Part shown: positions 10,252 through 20,600 of the stretch, in pieces
Layout of the letters: each line of letters begins with the position of its first letter
How positions within the stretch are numbered: the first letter of the stretch is position 1
DNA from: Yponomeuta sedellus
Lineage: Eukaryota > Arthropoda > Insecta > Lepidoptera > Yponomeutidae
Length of the DNA stretch: 64,000 nt
Direction: 5' to 3'
Assembly: GCA_934045075.1 (NCBI GenBank)
Contig: OW203726.1
Span: forward strand, 558,001 to 622,000
Notes under the pieces: generated by a model
Databases searched by the model: none
Told to the model about the DNA's origin: nothing
The model's input: only the letters and a program-made list of their open reading frames with translations
Program-made: the position numbers and the translations under genes

Positions 10252-10420
10252 TCGTCAGGCAGGAGGGCTATGTCCACTGCTGGACATAGCCCTCCCCTAA
10301 AGGGCGCTACGTTGTGCTATCATAGGGGGTAATGCTCATAATCCCCACGCTGGGCATGCGGGTTGGGGATCGTAATTCGGTGAAATTGCACTACAGGGGG
10401 CGCTGCTGCCCACCCCCCGG
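10252..10420 (-). mobile_element. RTE-like LINE 3' end with snap-back hairpin
   Basis: Minus-sense 3' UTR of the RTE-like family (GGGGGCGCTGC mirror, ATAATCCCCACGC, CAGCAGTGGACATAGCC). Instead of the normal GGACTAATATAGCC end it folds back on itself: a perfect 14-bp stem with loop ACTGCT at 10262-10295. Confidence 0.7.
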
Positions 10421-10488
10421 TTCGTGTTGCCGAAACGTCGGGAAATGAGGTAATTACGTTTTACGTAATAAATAGTCGCGATTACACC

Positions 10489-10750
10489 CGCTCGTGGCCT
10501 AATGGAACCGAGCGAAAGTCCTAGTAGTTTGACACACGGACTACAAGTACTTAGAAGTTCGATCGATCGAACCATCTTTAAAAAAAATATTGATTGTCCG
10601 ACCGATCGAAATCCGAAGCCCCCGTGACTACCGCTAGTGTGAATTTTTCCGAGCGTTTCCGTGTATTGCAAGGCAAGTTAAGCCGTTGTGGCCGGCCGTC
10701 ATGTAATGTCAGTCGTTAAGCCATGTCAGAGGTCTTATGGGCGGCTTGAT
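10489..10750 (+). repeat. SINE-A, central 5S part replaced
   Basis: Start CGCTCGTGGCCTAATGGAACCGAG and the later CCGTGACTACCGCTAGTG, GAGCGTTTCCGTG and GTCGTTAAGCCATGTCAGAGG belong to SINE-A. About 90 bp between them, containing GATCGATCGAACC, does not match. The tail is missing. Confidence 0.7.
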
Positions 10751-11574
10751 TTTGTTTTTTAATAAGGTCCACCAGCTATCCAATCAATGCTATGGAAGAG
10801 CGGAGTCACCTAGTACAGGCATTGTATGCTTAAAAGGTGACTCCAATTACTATGTACCGAAAAATAATGAAGATAAAGATTTTTGTATTTTGTATTGTAT
10901 TGTTATCCTCCACCGGCCCGGATTTGGCGTAAGATAGGCCCCACCCAGAGTTGCAATTGTAGCCAATTTTATATTCTGTGGTAGCCAACAATCCACTAAC
11001 AAAGGACCAATTTAACTAATAAAGGCCTTAAGTATTTATCTATTAAGATTGAAGTTTCTATTTTCTATTTTTAATTTCAGTCTAGAGATGGTTAATATGA
11101 AATAGTATTTTCTAAGGTAAACACGAGCAGTAGACATAATTAAAACTGTTTTTATACGGATTTATGCTCGTTTATTACATTGTTACAATTTTTCGACGTT
11201 TCGGCACTTTTGCCGTGGTGCCGTGGTCCAGGATGACTGAGGTGATAGGCATGTTTTAGAAAGCATCAGCGGTTAGTTTACTACCCTCGGCTAAAATTAA
11301 AAAAGTTAATTATGAAGTTACGTTCGAAAATAGGCAATGCATTTTTTTATATAGAGTCAACAATATCGAGTATTAGTAATAGTAATAATATTACTATTAC
11401 TAATTATGAAATGTCAAAATATTGAGCAATTACTTTCTACTTTCCACTGTTCTTTCATGATTATAAAAAATAAGGTTTCGTGTTCAACGAAATCAAAAAC
11501 GAAACTTATCTAGATAGATAAGATTCGTTTTAGCTTTATATTTTAGCCAAAAAAGTGCTATCACATAAAATTTA
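10751..11574. other. Unassigned, includes a short dispersed motif
   Basis: 11165-11240 (GTTTATTACATTGTTACA, TTCGACGTTTCGGCAC, GCCGTGGTCC) resembles a motif I recall as widely dispersed in moth genomes. No gene is supportable in the rest. Confidence 0.35.
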
Positions 11575-12510
11575 CTAGGAATTTTAAGATATTTCTGACA
11601 AAATACAGCGTCAGTGGTGTTGCCTTGCAGGAAGTAGAACAGATACGGGACTTGGGGGTAATTCTGGATGCAAAACTAACATTCTTGCCGCATATTGACA
11701 TGATTTTATCTAAGGCCTCGAGGATGCTAGGCTTCACAATTAGAAATTGCAAGGTGTTCAAGAGGGCTTCAACCAAAATAGCCATTTATTGTTCTCTGGT
11801 TCGGAGCATTCTTGAATACTGTAGCGTAGTTTGGTCACCATTTTATAATGTTCACATCATGCGAATAGAACGGATACAAAAAAAAAAGGTTCATGTGGCA
11901 TCTAGCTTACGGCTGTGGAATCGCCAGAGATGTAAAAAGCTACAAGGACAGACTATTGCATTTCAAAATGGATGAGTTATACTCTAGACGATTATTACTC
12001 GACGCAACCTTCCTTTTCAAAATATTGAGAAAAAAAATAGACTGTTTGCAAATACTATCCCAAATTAATTTAAAAGTACCCACTAAATATCCTAGGTATA
12101 GAATTAATAAATTGTTTAACGCTGCTTGTTCCAAAACCAACCTTAAACACAATGCCACAATGCCTCGTCTCTTGAGACTGTATAACAAATTGTCATCTTG
12201 CTCTGTCGACATTTTCTCTGATAATGTTTATATATTTAAGGAAAAAATGAAACAGATTCTCAAATCAGGAGTGCCTAGGTAAAGTAATCATATATATATG
12301 TCTTTAATTTTTAATTTAAATTTGTTTGCAGATTAATTGTAGACTTATTAAACAACAAAAATGTTAACTTAAACACTAGCAAAGGTGCATGCTGTGGCAA
12401 CCTTAATAGGCTAGGCACTTACCTTAAAACCCTTTATGTTCTATAATTAAGATGTATTAGTGTACTAGCTACTGGTTGTCCTAAGTAAATAAAATAAAAA
12501 AAATAAAAAT
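11575..12510 (+). pseudogene. 5'-truncated LINE 3' end (RT C-terminal region), one frameshift
   Basis: Plus-strand translation shows DLGVILDAKLTF, RSILEYCSVVWSP and IERIQKK (11636-11890), then after a run of A at 11878-11888 the frame shifts. It continues as WHLAYGCGIARD, RRLLLDATFLFK and LRLYNKLSS to a stop at about 12282. This is the thumb/C-terminal part of a CR1- or Jockey-like RT. The shift at the A-run (one base gained or lost) shows a dead copy. A 3' UTR and an A/T-rich AAATAAAATAAAAAAAATAA tail follow to about 12510. Confidence 0.85.
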
Positions 12511-13478
12511 AAAATATATAGAGTTTGTTTATATTGAAACGAAAGTTTTTTGAATGAAAGTTTTATTGGAAATAAGTTAAACAGATATTGTAGTAAGGAT
12601 TTTATTAATGGTAATCTTTGGGTCGGACATGTCTCGGGCGGTTTGATTGACTAATTTTATTTTTACTTCAAAAAATTATTTTATTTTGTTTGTAGTGTGT
12701 GTAAATTTGTTTTTTTGTTTAATTAACCATTTTGCTTATTTATTAATAGTATTTTATATGATATGACGATACTGTTGTGGATTTATATAGTCTAAATTAT
12801 TCTTTTGATTGCATGTGACATTTTATTAATTATTATTTTTATACAAATACTTATTTGAAACTACATTTAGCAAATCTTTTCAATGACGATATCAATAGTA
12901 TTAGTAAGAAAAAAAGAAGAGAATAAAAGAAGAGAGATAAAAAGAAGACATAACTTTTTGACCTCTGATGATTAACGTAAAACTCAAATGATAATCTTTG
13001 AAATAAGTTGGTATGGACAAGCCCGCAAAATTCCGTAAGTTCTCAAAACAAAAAAAAAATTAATTTAAAAAATAAAAAGTCCCACATTATGAGTCAGCGT
13101 AACACCCGCTATAAGTACCCTTCTGTTCTGCTTCTACCATTCGCGACGCAGTAGAAACTCATTTAAATTCCACATAAGCGTTGCTGTATTGTGAATTTAA
13201 TGCCGGCAAGTTGGGTAAGTTACCGCCGATTTGGGCTGATGCATCGGAAAAGTTGTCTCGCCGGTCGCGGGCACAATGGCGCTGAAGTGGCCGCTTTGTG
13301 TTACGTAACGAGGACCAGTGACGAACACAAAGACATTTTCTCTTTCCATAATCGTATAGCGAGTACATGATATATTAGCACGCGCCCTATCAACTTCTGT
13401 ACACTGCGCCTGCAAAAACTTAGGAGTAGGCCGACGTCCACGGTCAGAGAGTATACGGGCTGACGTTGATAGCATCCA
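12511..13478. other. Unassigned stretch
   Basis: AT-rich to about 13090. From 13160 to 13478 the base composition is more balanced and carries overlapping minus ORFs that match nothing I know. Confidence 0.4.
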
Positions 13479-13791
13479 TTGTATGTCCCCACTGCTGGGC
13501 ACGGGTGTCTTCCTGCAGGTTAGGCCCTACTCTACCACGGGGGCCAAGTCCGGGTTGGTGGAGGATTGTAAGACAGTGGCGGGCCTTACTGTCATAAGTT
13601 ATCAAGCCGCCCATAACGACATGAATTAATGACTGCCATTACATGACAGCCGGCACCGGCGAAGCACGGAAGCGCTCGTAAAATTGCCACTAGCGGTAGT
13701 CACGGGACGGCCACCCATCCAGCACTCCACCACGCCTGTTGTTGCTTAACTCAAGTGATTGATTCCAATCACTCGGTTCGACCAGGCCACC
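13479..13791 (-). repeat. SINE-A, nearly full length, minus
   Basis: Mirror of the family: tail TATGTCCCCACTGCTGGG at the left, 5S-like core (mirror of GTTAAGCAACAACAGGCG and of GGATGGGTGGCCGTCCC) and the head at the right. One deletion near GCCGGCACCGGCGAAGC. Confidence 0.88.
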
Positions 13792-14667
13792 CTATAGAAG
13801 TCGCCATGTATATACCATGTAAGAAGTTGAGTTCATCAAACCCAGCACGGTGACCTCCAGTGATTACGATGGCAGAGGTCGTGAGTTCAATGTGGAGGCC
13901 GCTGTACATTGTTAAAGTCATTGGTACATGCCCGGCTGGTCTTACTGAATCTTTATTTAACGTTTATTTCTTTTTATCTTTATATAAAGTTTATCTCGAC
14001 ACAATTTCGAATTTATGACCATTAGTGGCCAGCCAGAGCGGTGCTTGCGAGCCGCGGGTCTATGGCTCCATGTTTTGAAGTAAAGAGGCTCAAATCAACA
14101 GAAAGTCTCAACTCAGTTTTTCTCTTTTATTTACGTTTGGCCTATATTCAGCAGTGGACGAATATAACACAATATAGCATTTACATACAGGCAGGGATAT
14201 TGCCATTCCCGTCCCTCTTGGTGGGGGCATAATAGGTGATGATGAAAGATTTTTTCGCGTAGTTAGGAGTAGTGATAGGAGAGATGATGATGATGTTGGT
14301 TGGCTAGAATAAAATACTATTTAGTATTAAGCCCGCCAATTGTACAATCTTTACAGGTACAATAAATAATTTAATAATAATAATGATGTCCTCCACAAAG
14401 ATTCCATCGACGGCGCACCGTGACAAGGAGCCATGTATCTCGGACCTGAGCATGCGCTTGGACGTGTGAATAGTATTAATACTACGGATCTTCAAATGCC
14501 TACGATGTTTTAGTTGGTCAAAGTTTCATGGCTGCATGCCTGCATATGGGAATCAAATTGAACAACGTCTCGATTTAAGCCACCATTTCAATCACCGCGC
14601 TGGTTTTTTGAAAACTGGTAGCAAGTAGCCGTTGACCGTTTTCTTGTGATTATTACCACATTTTCTT
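13792..14667. other. Unassigned; weak tRNA-like segment near 13855-13935
   Basis: GGCAGAGGTCGTGAGTTCAA resembles a degraded B box and is followed by TCATTGGTACATGCCCGG, a phrase also seen near SINE-D and SINE-E. Otherwise no supportable gene. Confidence 0.35.
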
Positions 14668-14708
14668 CTTCAGGAAAATGTAGTCCACTGCTGGACATAG
14701 TCCTCCCT
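14668..14708 (-). repeat. RTE-like LINE 3' tip
   Basis: TTCTTCTTCAGG..TAGTCCACTGCTGGACATAG, the terminal phrase of the RTE-like family in minus sense. Confidence 0.65.
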
Positions 14709-14758
14709 GTCTTCAGAACATGTGGCTAGAAATTTTCAAAAACCTATTCAGAGGCTCT

Positions 14759-14822
14759 ATCGGAACGATATCACTGTACCCACATGATTATAATCATGTG
14801 GGTACAGTGATATCGTTCCGAT
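14759..14822. repeat. Perfect 64-bp palindrome made of the SINE-B 5' end
   Basis: Two exact 32-bp halves meet at 14790/14791 with no spacer. The right half is the 5' terminus of SINE-B (compare ATCATGTGGGTACAG at 19371) and leads into SINE-B body to about 14910. The left half is its exact reverse complement. No substitutions separate the arms, so the inversion is recent or kept homogeneous. Confidence 0.95.
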
Positions 14823-14915
14823 GTAAAACCTAACTGCAAAGTAGGTAGTCGGGGCTGTAAGTGATGCAATTTGCTTAAGCCAGATGTCGCTGCCTGTACG
14901 TAATACAGAGTAAAC
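14823..14915 (+). repeat. SINE-B body fragment (no tRNA domain)
   Basis: Matches 19390-19490 (TAGGTAGTCGGGGCTGTAAG, CCAGATGTCGCTGCCTGTAC, AATACAGAG) and then stops before the tRNA-like part. Confidence 0.8.
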
Positions 14916-14934
14916 TTACAATGAAAATGTACTT

Positions 14935-15195
14935 CCTCTTCCTCCTTTCCTTCTTCTTTTGCATTCCTTCGTTCTTCTTCGTCCTTAATTTTTTTCCTTC
15001 CATTCTTGTTCTTCATTTCTTCCTTTTTCTTCTAAAAGTTAAAAATTACTTTTATTTTCTTTTTTACTTTCATTCCTTCGTTCTCCTTCGTCCTTAATGT
15101 TTTTCCTTCCTTTCTTGTTCTTAATTTTTTTCTTTTTTCTTCTCACTTTCTTCTTCTTCTTAAGTTTTCTGCTTTTCTCCTCAAAGGAAAGCTCT
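14935..15195. repeat. Pyrimidine-rich tract with an imperfect tandem duplication
   Basis: CTTCCT/TTCTTC-rich tract. A block with CATTCCTTCGTTCTTCTTCG at about 14958 recurs at about 15071 (CTCCTTCG variant), about 110 bp apart, so a long period is superimposed on the simple repeat. Confidence 0.75.
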
Positions 15196-16012
15196 TTCTA
15201 CATTAAGAAGAGCATGACGGAATAAGAAATCCTTTTTCTAACTTCATGAAAACAAGGCCGCGGGTGCACCCTGTCTCTCAGGATTTAAATACTGCTTAAC
15301 AAGAATATCAAATTCAGTTTACGGTAAAAATCAGTGGAGGGCAGAGTCGTTTGAGGTCAAACCAGAGCAATTAGGGACCCGCGCACGTCCACGCGACAAA
15401 GGACCCGCCGGTCGCGCGGGGCCCGGCCGTAATGAGTTTACTGTATTTATAACATAACCGGCGCACTCGTCACTTGTTCCGTGAAAAAAAATGCTCCGAA
15501 GATCGCTTGCCTTGTTGCACTAAAATAGCTTGAAGCTATGCGTAGCTCGGAATCTATTTTATTTATTGAAAGAAAGCAAACAATGTATTGTGTTGTTTGC
15601 TACGATAGTTTGAAGTGAGAAGAATTTTTCGTGCATATAAGTAATTGTACAACCAGTGGAGATAGAGAACACTTTTTTGTTTATAAAAATGGAAATTACA
15701 CAAATATTTCTTAAACGAAGAGTACAAACGGCGGCCTTATCACTAAAAGTGACAATACTTTGACGAACAGACAACTTTTGGATGGGCTATAAAAGGCAAT
15801 GACATGAACAATAAAAACTTTTTCTTTTTCTGCAAACAACAATCAAGAAGGAAGTTAGTCTTGTACATACAAGAGCACTACACATTTGAAATCTGCTCCG
15901 TAACGTTACCAGTGATTTTGCAGCAGAATCACAGTTGTAGCTTTTTTCCGAGTTGTATGTTAGTAGGGCTCGTCAGGCCCCGAAAATTTGTTGAGAAAAT
16001 AGAGAAAGACGC
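15196..16012. other. Unassigned; CpG-rich patch and LINE-tail-like segment
   Basis: 15345-15440 is GC- and CpG-rich (GACCCGCGCACG, CCGCCGGTCGCGCGGGGCC) without a named repeat. 15655-15720 (AACACTTTTTTG, AAAATGGAAATTACACA) matches the LINE 3' end at 23235-23275, so a piece of that LINE probably lies here in minus sense. Confidence 0.45.
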
Positions 16013-16221
16013 CTGCCTGTACGTAATACAGAGAATAGTGTAAAGAGGTCCGAAATTTCACTGATGCCGTGAGTCGCCCATTGGCTCAATTGGAAGAGCG
16101 CTGGCACGGATAGCCAGAGGTTGCGGGTTCAAATCCCGGCATGGGTGAAATTTTTAGCCTCTAAATAGGTTTTTAAATTTGTCCTTAGCACGGGTTAGTG
16201 CATTAAAAATAAAAATAGTAT
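16013..16221 (+). mobile_element. SINE-B, 5' truncated, with tRNA-like domain and long 3' end
   Basis: tRNA-like domain at 16076-16146: A-box region TTGGCTCAATTGGA, anticodon stem CTGGC..GCCAG, B box GGTTCAAATCC, with 5' GCCCAT pairing 3' ATGGGT. It ends with TTAGTGCATTAAAAATAAAA. Flanked by the 8-bp duplication AAAGACGC (16005-16012, 16222-16229). Confidence 0.85.
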
Positions 16222-16456
16222 AAAGACGCTGTTATAAAAATAGTATAAAATAGTATAAAGTCAAGGTCCCAGTTTTTTCAGTATGCCTAAAATCATCGAT
16301 AACTTTTTGTGTGGTCTTTCTGTGCCAGTTTTTTTTGTCAATTTTACCTCTTGAATTTAAACGGGGCGAAGTTGCGACGTAATTGTTTGATGTGTTATTA
16401 AAATTGTACTCGGCGCGTCATCCGCTTTCGGATATTACGTTTTAATCTCTCGCTGG

Positions 16457-16486
16457 GTGTAATTAAACACTTATGTTTAATTACAC
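16457..16486. repeat. 13-bp stem hairpin
   Basis: GTGTAATTAAACA and its exact complement around loop CTTA. Possibly a recombined element end; no function assigned. Confidence 0.7.
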
Positions 16487-16564
16487 ACTTGTCAGTTCGC
16501 CGTATGACGTAGAGAGTATTGACCGTATGTTTTTCTAGTATTTCAGTAACTACATGTACTAAAA

Positions 16565-16690
16565 CATAACCTCACGCCTGTATCCCAGAGGGGTAGGCAG
16601 AGACCAGGGCCACTTTCCACGAACCTGACAGATTACCTTCGCTTCATCAACGTTCATTAGTCGCCCGTTTGCTAATACATCCCCATCCCA
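16565..16690 (-). repeat. (TATG)n-tailed LINE 3' end fragment
   Basis: Minus-sense match to the phrase GGCGTGAGGTTATG preceded by CTACCCCTCTGGGATACAG, CAGG.TCGTGG and GATGAAGCGAAGG, seen in full at 41640-41795. Confidence 0.75.
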
Positions 16691-17029
16691 ACGCTTGTAC
16701 CATATGGGTATTCATACTATAGTAGTTAGACCTGAGATTTCTGCACTTTGCCCATGGTTGGGCTATTGTACGAAGCAAGCGCTGAGGTATTTAACACTTT
16801 AGAAACTTGCGATTCCTCAAGATGTTATCCTTGACTTGAGGGAATTGCTACTAAAATTTCATAAATGTAAATAACGTAGAAAATAATGTCAATGTTATAT
16901 CCCTGGATGTGAACCCACGACCTTTCGAACGAGAAGCGGGTGATATACCGCTACGCATATCATCAAGTATGCCTATCTCGGATTAGCACTGAAGTAGTGT
17001 TAGAACTGTGATATGAAAATACACATTAG
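16691..17029. other. Unassigned; weak tRNA-like mirror at 16908-16965
   Basis: GTGAACCCACGACCTTTCGA is a possible minus-sense B box with anticodon side. Too degraded to name. Nothing else supportable. Confidence 0.35.
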
Positions 17030-17331
17030 TACGCGGTCAGGTACGGGATGGGTGAGCGTCCCGTGACTACCACTAGTGGCATTTTTCCGAGCGCTTCTGT
17101 GCTTCGCAAGGCACGTTAGACCGTTGGTGCCGGCTGTCATATAATGGCAGTCGTTAAGCCATGTCAGAGGCCTTATGGGCGGCTCGATAACTTCTGACAG
17201 TAAGGCCCGCCACTGTCTTACAATCCTCCACCAACTCGAACTTGGCCCCCGTGGTAGAGTATGGCCTAACCTTCCTGCTATGCAGGAAGAGACCCGTGCC
17301 TCAGCAGTGGGGACATACAAGGGTTGACAAC
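17030..17331 (+). repeat. SINE-A, 5' truncated
   Basis: Begins inside the 5S-like core (GCGGTCAGGTACGGGATGGG) and runs to the family tail GGGGACATACAAGGGTTGA. Confidence 0.88.
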
Positions 17332-18265
17332 GATAACGATAACATAAGTATCAAGATCGCAATTGTACAAACATATTACACTACAATAAGGAATTTTCTA
17401 ATTTAATTCCCGTAAGTAACTATTATAATGTAAATCTTATATTATATTTGGGTCATTGTACGCTACACGGCTGTGAGATCACTTCAGCCAGATCTTTCCA
17501 AAAAGCAAGCGATGCTCTGTTAGAAACCAGCTTCCCAATTATGATGGTCCGGCCCGCGCAACTATTTGCCTAAATTCTCCAAGCAAGACTCAAATAGTTG
17601 TCTAGTCCTTTTCTTAAATAAACAGTCCTGTACTCCATTTATTTCAAATTCTCATCTAAGACCGCTATAATAACCAACATTATGTAAAGTAAGCCGACGA
17701 CATCGCCTCGCCAGCAAGCACATCACAGTCGCATGAAACATCGTTATTAGTATGCGAGCTGGTGTAAACACGCGGTGGTAAGTCCGCCGGCTCCCTCTCG
17801 CAGATTACTGGACGCTCAGTGCAGAGATAGCAGGAAATATACTCCGGTAAGTGGGTTGTCACGTTGTTCTTGAGAAGTAACGTTGCACGGTTTAATAAAA
17901 TTTAAGTTTTATGATCCCGGATGTTTCGATAAGGGGTGTGCAGAAACCATGGTTTGCCATTTTCCACGATCATAATAAACTTCCACGCACTCAAAATTCC
18001 ACAAGTATTTAGATATAGATTCAGATCTCGTATAGTTTTAATCTTGCGGTCAGTTATACATTATTTATTTGGTAGCCCTGTCTGGGACTTCCCTGAGGAA
18101 ATAACCACAGAAAAGTTTTGTTATTTCTCCCAGACATTTTTTTAAAACAAAAAGTTTTACTTTATTGATAATAGACACTTAAATCTAATTATTTAATATC
18201 TAATTACGACATAATTATAGCTAAATTATTTTGAATTGATGTGAGCTACTCAATTTTAATCGTTG
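17332..18265. other. Unassigned stretch
   Basis: No gene, RNA or repeat that I can name. The phrase GAAGCGATGCTCTG-like at 17505-17520 recurs near 24510 and may mark another repeat. Confidence 0.4.
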
Positions 18266-18276
18266 AGGTACGTGTG

Positions 18277-18644
18277 GAAGCGCTCGGGGCCTAGTCAAAC
18301 CAAGTGATTGGAATCAATCACTTGAGTTAAGCAATAATAGGCCCGGTCAGGTGCAGTATGGGTGACCGTCCCGTGACTACCGCTAGTGGCATTTTTTCCG
18401 AGCGCTTTCGTGCTTCGCAAGGCACCTTAAGCTGTTGGTGCCAGCTGTCATGTAATGACAGTCGTTAGGCCGTGACAGAGACCTTATGGGCAGCTTGATA
18501 ACTTCTGACGGTAAGACCCGCCACTGTGTTACAATCCTCCACCAATCCGGACTTGGCCCCCGTGGTTGAGTATGGCCTAACCTTCCTGCGATGCACGAAG
18601 AGACTCGTGCCCCAGCAGTGGGGACATACAAGGATTCGATATCA
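18277..18644 (+). mobile_element. SINE-A reference copy: 5S rRNA-derived SINE, 368 bp
   Basis: Full-length copy. The 5S-like domain occupies about 18277-18409. Its ends pair like helix I of 5S rRNA (GAAGCGCTCGG with CCGAGCGCTTTC). Inside, GAGTTAAGCAA and GGTCAGGTGCAGTATGGGTGACCG cover the box A and box C region of the 5S internal promoter for TFIIIA and pol III. A roughly 230-bp unrelated body and tail follow (CTTCGCAAGGCAC, CGTTAGGCCGTGACAGAG, GTGGGGACATACAAGG). Flanks carry an 11-bp duplication with one mismatch (18266-18276, 18645-18655). Non-coding; would rely on a partner LINE that I have not identified. Confidence 0.9.
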
Positions 18645-18720
18645 AGGTGCGTGTGCACCTCAGGCACTCAGGCTTCCCTACGACGTTTTCAACTACAACT
18701 TTACAACTTCAATCTTCAAA

Positions 18721-18822
18721 CTCCATTAGCTCAGTTGGAAAGAGCGCTGGCACGGATAGCCAGAGGTCGCGGGTTCAAATCCCGGCATGGGTGGAATTTT
18801 TAGCCTCTAAATAGGTTTTTTA
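18721..18822 (+). repeat. SINE-B, tRNA-like domain and short 3' end
   Basis: tRNA-like 18721-18792 with CATTAGCTCAGTTGG, anticodon arm and GGTTCAAATCCCGG, then TTTTTAGCCTCTAAATAGG. 5' truncated at the tRNA start. Confidence 0.85.
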
Positions 18823-19356
18823 AAACTTCAAGTATCTTAGAAACAAAGCCAAACAAAGTTATTGCATTCGAAACCACGACTTCCCGAATGTGCGTCGATC
18901 AACTGCTCAGTCATTACCGCTGCCAGAAAAAAAACACCCGACCCTTATTTCCGGTCAACTGTTTTGATTTTAGAACATTTCCAAGCCAGGATTGCGAAGA
19001 GCTCCCTTGTTTACCTCCCGGGAGCCCGCGCAACACTGGCAACACTGGCCGCAGTATGTAAATGCCGGCGGCGGCCCCGCGCGGCGCAATGAATATAATG
19101 AGCGTGCCGGAATGTATTAAGCAATTACCGCTCGGCCGGAACCGTTTGCTGGTGAGTTTCACAGCGGGTATACAGGCCCTGGAGGGAAATGCGGCTAACA
19201 AGATACTTTTTGATGATTGAATTTTGTGGCATTGCTGGGGTGGAAGCTGGCCTCGGTTCTGCTGAACCGTTTTGCTGGGGTACGGTGATAGATTCACGTT
19301 CAGGACATGCTTCTGTAGTTAACATTTTTTTAAGCTCATTTTTGTGAGTGGTGAAC
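18823..19356. other. Unassigned; CpG-rich patch at 19010-19150
   Basis: The patch (GGCGGCGGCCCCGCGCGGCG, CGCTCGGCCGGAACCG) is not explained by repeats in this window. Candidate conserved non-coding or regulatory DNA; no ORF support. Confidence 0.4.
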
Positions 19357-19369
19357 GAAACTGAACTAT

Positions 19370-19632
19370 AATCATGTGGGTACAGCGATATCATTCCGAT
19401 GTAAAAACCTAACTGCAAATTAGGTAGTCGGGGCTGTAAGTGATGCAATCTACTTCAGCCAGATGTCGCTGCCTGTACGTAATACAGAGAATAGTGTAAA
19501 GAGGTTCGAAATTTCACTGATGCCGGTGAGTAGCCCATTAGCTCAGTTGGATAGAGCGCTGGCACGGATAGCCAGAGGTCGCGGGTTCAAATCCCGGCAT
19601 GGGTGGAATTTTTAGCCTCTAAATAGGTTTTT
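19370..19632 (+). mobile_element. SINE-B reference copy, full length 263 bp, 13-bp target duplication
   Basis: Flanked by the exact duplication GAAACTGAACTAT (19357-19369, 19633-19645), so the true ends are visible. The 5' 163 bp (ATCATGTGGGTACAG .. GAGGTTCGAAATTTC) precede a 72-nt tRNA-like domain at 19533-19604. That domain has CTCAGTTGG, anticodon stem CTGGC/GCCAG with loop ACGGATA, GGTTCAAATCC, and acceptor pairing GCCCAT with ATGGGT. Only 28 nt follow (short 3' end). Having the tRNA-like part near the 3' end is unlike ordinary tRNA-headed SINEs. Confidence 0.92.
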
Positions 19633-19645
19633 GAAACTGAACTAT

Positions 19646-20600
19646 CACGCTCGGGTTTGTGAAGATTAATCACCGTGGATTTTTTTAAACTATATTTTAC
19701 CTTCTCAGTCCCAACCTTGAAGATAACATGTTTTTATGGTGTTTGGCACGGTCAGGACTTTGAATTTGGAGGTTACATTAAACTAAAATTGTTTTTTCTT
19801 ATGCCGCTATGGACCATTTTTGTTGCAAGTGTACATTCAAAAAAATACTACACTTTTTAGAGGAACAGGAATGACGGAAGTTAATAAAGTAGCGCAAAGC
19901 CTGTTACGTCTGGCAATATGTCACGCTCATCGGTTATAATATTTTTAAACAGTGCAAACACTTGCAAAGCTTTAAAAACAACTGAATGAAATGATCTTAT
20001 TCAAAGTAGCGCAGAAACTGCGGCTTAATGAACGTTACAATTCAAACTAGGAGTCCAGTTTCTGGTTTGAGAATCCGCTAAGCCTTAAAATGACGGACAT
20101 TTTAAGTACAATATTGTTTGCTTGTACTAAGTGTTTGATAAAAGTTGCTTCCAACATACATAATTAATTTTGATAGGAAATTTTGTCAATCAAAAACTAA
20201 GTAGGTAGGTATCAACCTTTTATAAGTCCCCTCTGCTGCCTTGCGAAAGCCTTGGGGTCTGAGTAGAAATAAAATGATACAAATACAATGATACAATACA
20301 TTCCGGGCGATGGTCATGCGTAATCAATTTAACTGTATCAATACATCGTGTTTGACAAAATGGTGGTCAATAAACATTCCGTATTGGATAACTGACCGAA
20401 AACATAGCTAACATACTCAACTCACTGGCGGTAGGGTCTCTGCTGGAATAGACTCGTTTATTAGAATTATAGCGGACGCTCTCTCGCTACAATAAAAAAG
20501 TGAGCAAACAAACACCGATTATACTTAGAAAAACCAGCTCCTAATTTTAATTTTCAATAACAGAAAATGGGCAGTCACATTTTATTTCCTACGTAAGCTA
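19646..20600. other. Unassigned AT-rich stretch
   Basis: No supportable gene; the 61-codon ORF at 19675 has no recognised motif. Confidence 0.45.

Noticed and set aside
13197..13502. 101-codon minus ORF
   Set aside because: Runs into the SINE-A tail and has no similarity that I recognise.
19533..19604. Functional tRNA gene
   Set aside because: A cloverleaf is possible, but the domain is part of a dispersed SINE, position 33 is C not T, and many truncated copies exist.
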